The notes beneath the pieces were generated by a model. It was not told where the DNA came from. It did not search any database and worked only from the letters and a program-made list of their open reading frames with translations. Of a DNA stretch of 64,000 bases, positions 44,402-51,162 are shown one piece after another. A program made the translations under genes and the position numbers. Each line of letters begins with the position of its first letter. Position 1 is the stretch's first letter. This stretch comes from Pseudomonas iranensis (lineage in GTDB: Bacteria; Pseudomonadota; Gammaproteobacteria; Pseudomonadales; Pseudomonadaceae), in NCBI RefSeq assembly GCF_014268585.2, contig NZ_CP077092.1:4216001-4280000 (forward strand). The letters are read 5' to 3'.

Positions 44402-44404
44402 ATG
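44381..44404. repeat. perfect hairpin containing the gpV start codon
   Basis: CATGGCGCC and GGCGCCATG are inverted around the loop AACATC; the second arm ends with the gpV ATG. There is no Shine-Dalgarno sequence. If the transcript began further upstream the start codon would be locked in the stem; if it begins at 44401 the stem is absent from the mRNA. Confidence 0.7.
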
Positions 44405-44974
44405 AACGACTTAGCCACCCTCGCCCGCCTGATCGAAAACCTCATCCGCCTCGGCACCATCGCTGCCGTCCAGATGAAGCCCCCGCGTGTGCAGGTCAAA
44501 ACCGGAACCCTCACCACCGGTTGGCTCCCGTGGGTCGCCGCCCGAGCCGGTGCCGACCGGGAGTGGAACCCGCCCACCGAAGGCGAGCAGGTCATCCTCT
44601 TCAGCCCATCCGGCCAACTCGGCAACGGCATCGTCCTGACCGGCCTGTTCAGCGACAACATCCCAGCCAACGGCGACCGCGAAGGACTGCACCGAACGAC
44701 CTACCGCGACGGCACCGTCATCGAGTACGACAGCGTCGCTCACCACCTCAACGCCACACTGGCCGAAGGCGGCACCACCAAACTGATCAGCACCAGTGGC
44801 ATCCACATCGTCGGCCCAATCACCCATGAGGGCGACTACACCCAGACCGGCAACCAGAACGTCACCGGCATGGTCACTGTTTCCGAAGATGTCATCGCTG
44901 CCGGCATCAGTCTGGTGAAGCACCTGCACGGCGGTGTCATGCCTGGCGGCGCGAAGACGGGGAAACCGGAATGA
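44402..44974 (+). CDS. V: baseplate assembly protein / spike (P2 gpV)
   Basis: A 190-residue trimeric spike protein. An N-terminal OB-fold (PPRVQVKTGTLTTGWLPWVAARAG, PTEGEQVILFSPSG) leads to a beta-helix with repeats such as GDYTQTGNQNVTG and a C-terminal HLHGG that may bind the apical metal ion. It pierces the outer membrane on infection. It overlaps gene W (ATGA). Confidence 0.92.
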   Translation: MNDLATLARLIENLIRLGTIAAVQMKPPRVQVKTGTLTTGWLPWVAARAGADREWNPPTEGEQVILFSPSGQLGNGIVLTGLFSDNIPANGDREGLHRTTYRDGTVIEYDSVAHHLNATLAEGGTTKLISTSGIHIVGPITHEGDYTQTGNQNVTGMVTVSEDVIAAGISLVKHLHGGVMPGGAKTGKPE

Positions 44975-45315
44975 ACCGAGAAACCGGCGCAGCCCTCGAC
45001 CTGGTCGAGCATATTGCCCAGTCCATCACCGACATCCTGACCACCCGCATCGGCACCCGCGTCATGCGCCGCGAATACGGCAGCCTGCTCCCCGAGCTGG
45101 TGGATCAACCGTTCAACGACTTCACCCGCTTGCAGGTCTACGCCGCCACCGTCATGGCCCTGATGCGCTGGGAAACCCGCATCAGCCTCAGCCGTATCCA
45201 GTTCATCGGCGCGAACCTTCAGGGGCAGGCGTCGCTGGAATTCGAAGGCACCATCGTCGACAACAATCAGCCGCTGAACCTGAGCGTGCCTCTGCAACTG
45301 GGGGGCAGCGTATGA
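44971..45315 (+). CDS. W: baseplate wedge protein (P2 gpW)
   Basis: A 114-residue gp25-like baseplate protein (DLVEHIAQSITDILTTRIGTRVMRREYGS). It resembles T4 gp25 and T6SS TssE. Coupled by ATGA overlaps to V and J. Confidence 0.94.
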   Translation: MNRETGAALDLVEHIAQSITDILTTRIGTRVMRREYGSLLPELVDQPFNDFTRLQVYAATVMALMRWETRISLSRIQFIGANLQGQASLEFEGTIVDNNQPLNLSVPLQLGGSV

Positions 45316-46223
45316 ACACTTTCGTCGCCATCGACCTCGGCCAACTGCCGGCGCCGCAAATCGTCGAACAGATCGACTACGAACAGATCCTCGCTGAGCG
45401 CAAGGCTTACGCCGTCAGCCTCTGGCCGATCGAGGAACAACCCGAGATCGCCGCCCGGCTCAACATGGAATCGGAGCCGCTGACCAAATTACTCGAGGAA
45501 AACGCCTACCGCGAAACCGTTTGGCGCCAGCGGGTCAACGAGGCATCGGTTGCCAACATGCTGGCGTTGGCCAAGGGCACTGACCTCGAACAGCTCGCCG
45601 CTAACTTCAACGTGAAGCGGCTGGTCATTCAAGCGGCAAACCCGACAGCCGTGCCGCCCCTCCCCAAGCTGACGGAAAGCGACGACAGCCTGCGTGAACG
45701 CGCGCAAATGGCATGGGAAGGCCTCAGCACAGCCGGCCCGCGCAACAGCTACATCTTCCACGCCCGGTCCGCTGACGGTCAGGTTGCCGACGCTACCGCC
45801 GAAAGCCCGGCGCCGGCCGAAGCCGTGGTCACGGTGCAATCGGTGCTGGGCGACGGCACTGCCTCGCTGGCACTGCTCGACAAGGTCAAAACGTACCTCA
45901 GCGACGACGACCGCCGCCCCGTCGCGGATCGTCTGACCGTCCAGGGTGCGGAGATCATCAACTACCAGATCAAAGCCAGGATCTACCCGTTGAGCAATGG
46001 CCCTGAAACCGAATTGGTCCTCGCAGCAGCCGAAGCCCAGTTGCTCCAGTTCGTGCATCAGCGCCGGCGCCTGGCACTGGAGGTTTCCGAATCCATCGTG
46101 CACGCCGCGCTGCACGTCGAGGGCGTGCGCAAAGTAGTGCTGGAAGACTGGGAGGACATCGTCGCCACCAAGTACCAGGCGCCGTATTGCACGAGCGTGG
46201 AACTGACATTGGGGGTCGAGTGA
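45312..46223 (+). CDS. J: baseplate protein (P2 gpJ)
   Basis: A 303-residue baseplate J-like protein (QIDYEQILAERKAYAVSLWP, LRERAQMAWEGLSTAGPRNSY, with the variable middle and the AAEAQLLQFVHQRRRL helix). ATG at 45312 overlaps the W stop. Confidence 0.93.
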   Translation: MNTFVAIDLGQLPAPQIVEQIDYEQILAERKAYAVSLWPIEEQPEIAARLNMESEPLTKLLEENAYRETVWRQRVNEASVANMLALAKGTDLEQLAANFNVKRLVIQAANPTAVPPLPKLTESDDSLRERAQMAWEGLSTAGPRNSYIFHARSADGQVADATAESPAPAEAVVTVQSVLGDGTASLALLDKVKTYLSDDDRRPVADRLTVQGAEIINYQIKARIYPLSNGPETELVLAAAEAQLLQFVHQRRRLALEVSESIVHAALHVEGVRKVVLEDWEDIVATKYQAPYCTSVELTLGVE

Positions 46224-46846
46224 TGACCTACCAGCCACTGCTACCCGGCAACTCGACTCCACTGGAACGCAAAGCCGCGCAGGCCTTGGCAGAAATCCAG
46301 CGCGTGCCGATTCCATTGCGCACGCTCTATAACCCTGACCTGTGCCCCCTGCCCTTACTGCCGTACCTGGCCTGGGCGTTTTCGGTGGATCGCTGGGACA
46401 GCAAATGGTCAGAAGCCGCCAAGCGTGCCGCGTGCAGAGCCGCCTATTACGTGCACTCGCACAAGGGCACCATCGGCGCATTGCGCCGGGTGGTAGAACC
46501 GCTGGGCTACCTGATCGAGGTCGCAGAGTGGTGGCAGACGGTTCCACATGGCACGCCTGGCACCTTCGCGTTGCGCATCGGCGTCCTCGACTCCGGCATC
46601 ACCGAAGCGATGTATCAGGAACTGGTCTGGCTGATCGACGACGCCAAGCCCCTCACCCGCCACCTCACCGGCCTCGACATCATTCTTGAAACCCGGCTCG
46701 ACGCCTTCGTTGGCTTCGCCGTTTACGACGGCGACGAAATCGACGTGTACCCCTGGAGCAACCCGGACATCGACGCATCCGTCCGGGGCTACACCGGCGT
46801 GAGCCTCTACACCCTCGACGAACTGGACGTGTATCCCCATGGTTGA
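46223..46846 (+). CDS. I: tail protein I (P2 gpI)
   Basis: A 207-residue P2 gpI family protein linking baseplate and fibres (TLYNPDLCPLPLLPYLAWAFSVDRWD, then HKGTIGALRRVVEPLGY). It overlaps the start of H by 8 bases. A GTG directly before the ATG is an alternative start. Confidence 0.93.
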   Translation: MTYQPLLPGNSTPLERKAAQALAEIQRVPIPLRTLYNPDLCPLPLLPYLAWAFSVDRWDSKWSEAAKRAACRAAYYVHSHKGTIGALRRVVEPLGYLIEVAEWWQTVPHGTPGTFALRIGVLDSGITEAMYQELVWLIDDAKPLTRHLTGLDIILETRLDAFVGFAVYDGDEIDVYPWSNPDIDASVRGYTGVSLYTLDELDVYPHG

Positions 46847-48317
46847 TCAGAACTCTATTTTCGGCGGCATGCTGACGACGCTCGGCGCCGCCAAGAAAAC
46901 CAACTGCGACGCCCTCGGCATTCCGTGGGAGCCGCGTTACATGCTGATCGGTGATGCAAACGGTACGGACCCGGTGCCCAGCCCGACACAAACCAAGCTG
47001 ATCAATCAGCGGTATCATGCCCAACTCAACCAGTTGTACGTTTCACCGACCGATGAAAACGTCCTCATCGCTGAGCTGGTGCTGCCTCCGGATGTGGGCG
47101 GCTGGTGGATCCGCGAATTGGCACTAGAAGACAAAGACGGCGTGTTCTCGGCGGTCGCCAACGTAGCGCCAAGCTACAAACCATTGCTCGCGCAAGGCTC
47201 CGGCCGCAACCAGGTCGTGCGGATGCACATCATCACCAGCGGCACGTCGAACATTCAGTTGAAGATCGACCCGTCGGTAGTTTTGGCAACTCGAAAGTAC
47301 GTCGACGACTCAATCAAGACGCTTTACAGCAAGGCTGAAATCGAAGCCATGATCGCAGAGGCGTCAGCTCTGCCGGTGGGCACGATGGCTGCGTTTCCGG
47401 TGAACAAGATCCCGCCTGGGTTTCTGGAGTTGGACGGCAGCGTCAAGAGCATTGCGATCTATCCCGACTTGGCGGCATTCCTTGGCACGGACTTCAACAA
47501 AGGTGATGAGGGCGTCGGCAATTTTCGAGTGCCAGAGTCTCGCGGCGAGTTCCTTCGCGGTTGGGATCATGGGCGTGGTGTCGATGCTGGCCGAGCGGTT
47601 GGCAGTTGGCAAAAACCATCGGTTCATGTTTTCGATACGGGCACTTCCGTAGCGACAGTCTCGGACAGGAATACTGTTACTTCAGCCGTAACGGCTCTGG
47701 CAAATATGGGTTACGACTCCATAAATGCTGCCGATTATCCCGGTGCCGAATATTCGGTTTCGACCGCCGGCACAAGCGCACCAATTTCCAACAGCGATCA
47801 GACTGCCTTTGGCGCAACTCGGCCGCGCAACCTGGCGGTGATCTGGTGCATCAAGGCGTGGAATGCCCCGATCAATCAGGGAAACATCGACATTGCAGCG
47901 CTTGAAGCTCTGGCGACGCAGGCCACAGAAATCAAGTTCGGCACCGCCAAGATCGCTACGCAGTCGCAAGTTGAGGCCGGCGCTAATGACACCACGATTG
48001 TGACCCCGCAAAAGCTGCTGTTTGGGTTCACGATTTTGCTGGCCGCCATTGGTTACATCGTTTTCCCGAAATGGCTCGGTGGGCTGAAGATCCAGTGGGG
48101 CACTACGGCCATTCTCAGCGCCACTAGTGGGACTGTCACCTTTCCAATGGCTTTTGACGTTGCCGCCTACTATTTCAATCCAATCAAACATTCAAACGAT
48201 GGTCGGCGGGTTGCCGCGATGGCCCCAACGAAACTCAACGTTGCCGTTTACGGATGGGCTGGGAATGGGAACGCGGCGATTATCGATAATTTTAGTTGGC
48301 TGGCAGTGGGGATTTAA
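46839..48317 (+). CDS. H: tail fibre protein (P2 gpH-like)
   Basis: A 492-residue fibre. The N-terminal 150 residues are the conserved attachment domain (DUF3751: TKLINQRYHAQLNQLYVSP, GGWWIRELALEDKDGVF). The middle has a phage tail collar domain (MAAFPVNKIPPGFLELDGS ... GVGNFRVPESRGEFLRGWDHGRG). The tip (about 400-492) ends WLGGLKIQWG then beta strands, the usual receptor-binding end; this part should set host range. Confidence 0.9.
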   Translation: MVDQNSIFGGMLTTLGAAKKTNCDALGIPWEPRYMLIGDANGTDPVPSPTQTKLINQRYHAQLNQLYVSPTDENVLIAELVLPPDVGGWWIRELALEDKDGVFSAVANVAPSYKPLLAQGSGRNQVVRMHIITSGTSNIQLKIDPSVVLATRKYVDDSIKTLYSKAEIEAMIAEASALPVGTMAAFPVNKIPPGFLELDGSVKSIAIYPDLAAFLGTDFNKGDEGVGNFRVPESRGEFLRGWDHGRGVDAGRAVGSWQKPSVHVFDTGTSVATVSDRNTVTSAVTALANMGYDSINAADYPGAEYSVSTAGTSAPISNSDQTAFGATRPRNLAVIWCIKAWNAPINQGNIDIAALEALATQATEIKFGTAKIATQSQVEAGANDTTIVTPQKLLFGFTILLAAIGYIVFPKWLGGLKIQWGTTAILSATSGTVTFPMAFDVAAYYFNPIKHSNDGRRVAAMAPTKLNVAVYGWAGNGNAAIIDNFSWLAVGI

Positions 48318-48319
48318 CA

Positions 48320-48847
48320 ATGAAATATGCAACGTTTGACGAGTCTGGCGTCCTTCAAGGTCGCTATGACTCAGCCGTACACCGAGCCATCCCCGATGAT
48401 GCTGTAGAGATCGCTGCTGACTTGTACTTCAAATCGATCCGTGAGGTGGACGGGGTCTGGCGACTAGTCAACGAAGAGTTGGTCAAGGTGCCATTTGCCG
48501 TAGTAGTGCCGGACTTTGCGCAACTGGTCGCCGTCGAGCGCTACAAGCGTGAGGCCACTGGGGTAAATGTCGATGGCTTGCAGATCGAAACGACCCGCGA
48601 CAGCCAGGCGCTGATTGCCAGTACCGGATTGTCCGCCGTCCTCGATCCTGAATACCGCTGCAACTTTAAAACGGTGACAGGCTTTGTCGAGATCGGCGCC
48701 GCGCAGATCATTGAGATCGCCAAGGCTGTTCGAGCGCACGTGCAAGCCTGCTTTGACCGCGAGCTGGCTTTGCTGCGTGCCATTGAGGCCGGCGAATACC
48801 GCGATGAGATGCTGACTGAGGGCTGGCCAAACTCCGCCGCCTTGTAA
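48320..48847 (+). CDS. G: tail fibre assembly protein (P2 gpG-like)
   Basis: A 175-residue chaperone-like protein next to the fibre gene. A C-terminal DUF4376-like region (VERYKREATGVNVDGLQIETTRDSQALI ... FVEIGAAQIIEIAKAV) is recognisable. It is expected to help the fibre fold and trimerise. Confidence 0.83.
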   Translation: MKYATFDESGVLQGRYDSAVHRAIPDDAVEIAADLYFKSIREVDGVWRLVNEELVKVPFAVVVPDFAQLVAVERYKREATGVNVDGLQIETTRDSQALIASTGLSAVLDPEYRCNFKTVTGFVEIGAAQIIEIAKAVRAHVQACFDRELALLRAIEAGEYRDEMLTEGWPNSAAL

Positions 48848-48908
48848 CCCCCTCCGCTACAACCCCACACGCTCGCCCATCTGGCGCGCGCGCGGCAGCC
48901 TGTGCACT
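48843..48908 (+). promoter_or_regulatory. Ogr-type late promoter for the FI operon
   Basis: TGTA-N11-TACA (48843-48861) is centred at 48852 and overlaps the end of the fibre assembly gene. CAGCCT begins 44 bases from the centre; the predicted start at 48908 gives a 30-base leader to FI. Confidence 0.7.
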
Positions 48909-48937
48909 GTCATCCCATTTACTGCGCAGGCAAATCC

Positions 48938-50107
48938 ATGGCCGATTATCTTCACGGCGTGCGGGTGCTCGAACTCAACGACGGCACCCGCCCCATTCGC
49001 ACCATCCCCACCGCCGTCATCGGCATGGTCTGCACGGCCGACGATGCCGACGCTACCGTTTTCCCGCTGGATACGCCGGTGCTGCTCACCAACGTGCAGA
49101 CCGCCGTCGGCAAAGCCGGTACCACCGGCACCCTCGCCGCCAGCCTGCAAGCCATCGCTGACCAGACCAAGCCCTACACCATCGTCGTGCGCGTCAAAGC
49201 AGGCGCCACCGAGGCGGAAACGGCGAGCGCGTTGATCGGCACCACCACCGCCGACGGCAAATACACCGGCATGAAAGCCTTGCTCGCCGCCAAGGCCAAG
49301 GTCGGTATGGTGCCGCGCATCCTCGGCGTGCCAGGCCTCGACAGCCAACCAGTGGCCACGGCGCTGGCGAGCATTGCCCAACAACTACGCGCCTTCAGTT
49401 ATGTCAGCGCCTGGGACTGCAAAACCAAGGAAGAAGCCGTCGCCTATCGCGAGAACTTCGGCGCCCGCGAAGTGATGGTGATCTGGCCGGACTTCCAGAA
49501 CTGGGACACCGTCACCAGCACCACCGTGAAAGCCTCGGCCGTCGCGCGCGCCCTTGGCCTGCGCGCCAAGATCGACCAAGAAGTGGGCTGGCACAAAACC
49601 CTGTCCAACGTCGCGGTTAACGGCGTTACAGGCATCAGCGCCGACGTGTTCTGGGATCTGCAAAACCCGGCCACCGATGCCAACTACCTCAACGGCAACG
49701 AAGTCACCACCCTGATCAACGAGGGCGGTTTCCGCTTCTGGGGCAGCCGTACGTGCAGCGACGATCCGCTGTTTGCTTTCGAGAACTACACACGCACCGC
49801 GCAGATCCTCGCCGACACCATGGCCGAAGCGCAGATGTGGGCCGTAGACAGGCCCATGCACCCGTCCTTGGTGCGCGACATGATCGAGAGCATCAAAGCC
49901 AAGTTTCGCGAAATGGTCGGCAGCGGCTACCTGATCGGCGGCGACTGCTGGTACCCGGAAGAGATCAACGACAAGGACACGCTCAAGGCCGGCAAGCTCT
50001 ACCTCGATTATGACTACACGCCCGTGCCGCCGCTGGAAGACCTGACCCTCCGCCAGCGCATCACCGACCGCTACCTGATCCAGTTCGCCAGCAAAGTGAA
50101 CGCCTGA
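48938..50107 (+). CDS. FI: tail sheath protein (P2 gpFI)
   Basis: A 389-residue contractile sheath protein (LHGVRVLELNDGTRPIRTIPTA, VAYRENFGAREVMVIWPDFQNWD, INEGGFRFWGSRTCSDDPLFAFENY). Length and order match P2 gpFI. It polymerises around the tube and contracts on infection. Confidence 0.95.
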   Translation: MADYLHGVRVLELNDGTRPIRTIPTAVIGMVCTADDADATVFPLDTPVLLTNVQTAVGKAGTTGTLAASLQAIADQTKPYTIVVRVKAGATEAETASALIGTTTADGKYTGMKALLAAKAKVGMVPRILGVPGLDSQPVATALASIAQQLRAFSYVSAWDCKTKEEAVAYRENFGAREVMVIWPDFQNWDTVTSTTVKASAVARALGLRAKIDQEVGWHKTLSNVAVNGVTGISADVFWDLQNPATDANYLNGNEVTTLINEGGFRFWGSRTCSDDPLFAFENYTRTAQILADTMAEAQMWAVDRPMHPSLVRDMIESIKAKFREMVGSGYLIGGDCWYPEEINDKDTLKAGKLYLDYDYTPVPPLEDLTLRQRITDRYLIQFASKVNA

Positions 50108-50153
50108 ATCGGCGCTCCCCTACGGGGGGGTCCGTACCCCGGAGACCAACGCC

Positions 50154-50669
50154 ATGGCCATGCCTCGCAAACTCAAAAACATGAACCTGTTCAACGACGG
50201 CAACACCTACCAGGGCGTTGCCAAAAGCGTCACCCCGCCGCCGCTCGGTCGCAAGATGGAAAGCTATCGCGGCGGCGGCATGAACGGCCCGGTCAAGGCA
50301 GACCTCGGCTTCTCCGATGACGGCATCCAGTTCGAATGGAAAACCGGCGGGCTGGATCTGATCGCGCTCCGGCAATTTGGCAGCGTCAACGCGTCCGGCG
50401 TGCAGCTGCGCTTTGCTGGCTCTTTCCAGCAGGACGACACCGGCGAAATCAGCGCTGTGGAAATCATCGTGCGTGGACGTCACGAAACCATCGAGATGGG
50501 CGACGCGGCGCCTGGTGAAGACACCGAACACAGCATCACCACCACATGCAGCTACTACAAGCTGATCGTCGACAACGAAGACATCATCGAGATCGACTTG
50601 CTCAACTTCATCGAGAAGGTCAACGGCGTGGACATGCTGGAGAAACAGCGCTCTGCCATCGGCCTTTGA
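50154..50669 (+). CDS. FII: major tail tube protein (P2 gpFII)
   Basis: A 171-residue tube protein (PRKLKNMNLFNDGNTYQGVA, ADLGFSDDGIQFEWK, GVDMLEKQRSAIGL at the end). Follows the sheath gene after 46 bases. Confidence 0.95.
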   Translation: MAMPRKLKNMNLFNDGNTYQGVAKSVTPPPLGRKMESYRGGGMNGPVKADLGFSDDGIQFEWKTGGLDLIALRQFGSVNASGVQLRFAGSFQQDDTGEISAVEIIVRGRHETIEMGDAAPGEDTEHSITTTCSYYKLIVDNEDIIEIDLLNFIEKVNGVDMLEKQRSAIGL

Positions 50670-50701
50670 CCGCCCCCTAAAACCATTACCCGGAGCAACA
50701 C

Positions 50702-51034
50702 ATGAACACCGAAGACACCACCACCGAAGCCCTGCCGGCAGTCGATGACAACACCGTCAACCTCGACACGCCCATCGTTCGCGGCAAGTCCTACATGACC
50801 AGCCTCACCCTGCGCAAACCGTCATCCGGCGAACTGCGTGGCGTCCATCTGGTGGACCTGCTGAACCTCGACGTAACCGCCCTGCTCAAGGTGCTGCCGC
50901 GCATCACTTCGCCAAGCATCACCGCAACAGAAGCCGCCGGCATGGACCCGGCCGACCTGCTCGCCTGCGGCAACAAGGTTGCGCATTTTTTGTTGCAGAG
51001 GTCGGTGAAGACGGACGCCTCCCTCGTTGCGTAG
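50702..51034 (+). CDS. E: tail assembly protein E (P2 gpE)
   Basis: A 110-residue P2 gpE family chaperone of tail assembly (TPIVRGKSYMTSLTLRKPSSGELRGVHLVDLL). Near its 3' end the T6G slippery heptamer allows a -1 frameshift to give the longer E+E' form, as in P2. Confidence 0.92.
   Translation: MNTEDTTTEALPAVDDNTVNLDTPIVRGKSYMTSLTLRKPSSGELRGVHLVDLLNLDVTALLKVLPRITSPSITATEAAGMDPADLLACGNKVAHFLLQRSVKTDASLVA
50986..50992 (+). promoter_or_regulatory. programmed -1 ribosomal frameshift site (TTTTTTG)
   Basis: T TTT TTG is in the correct register of gene E (codons CAT-TTT-TTG). After a -1 slip the frame runs open through 51043 to the stop at 51160-51162, giving an E+E' protein of about 153 residues. 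P2 uses the same T6G signal at the same place. Confidence 0.88.
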
Positions 51035-51042
51035 AGGACGCC

Positions 51043-51162
51043 ATGGCCGATCTGGCCCTGGTCTTTCACTGGGCGCCGGTTGATATGGATCAGCTCGGCC
51101 TGCAAGAACTGATGGACTGGCGCGAGCGCGCCAGGGTGCGGAGTTCCACCGATGGCGAATGA
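51043..51162 (+). CDS. E': GpE' tail protein (frameshift extension of E)
   Basis: A 39-codon frame (MADLALVFHWAPVDMDQLGL ... DWRERARVRSSTDGE) of the short GpE' family. It is read mainly as the C-terminal extension of gene E after -1 frameshifting; its own ATG at 51043 is in the same frame. It overlaps the start of the tape measure gene by 11 bases. Confidence 0.85.
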   Translation: MADLALVFHWAPVDMDQLGLQELMDWRERARVRSSTDGE

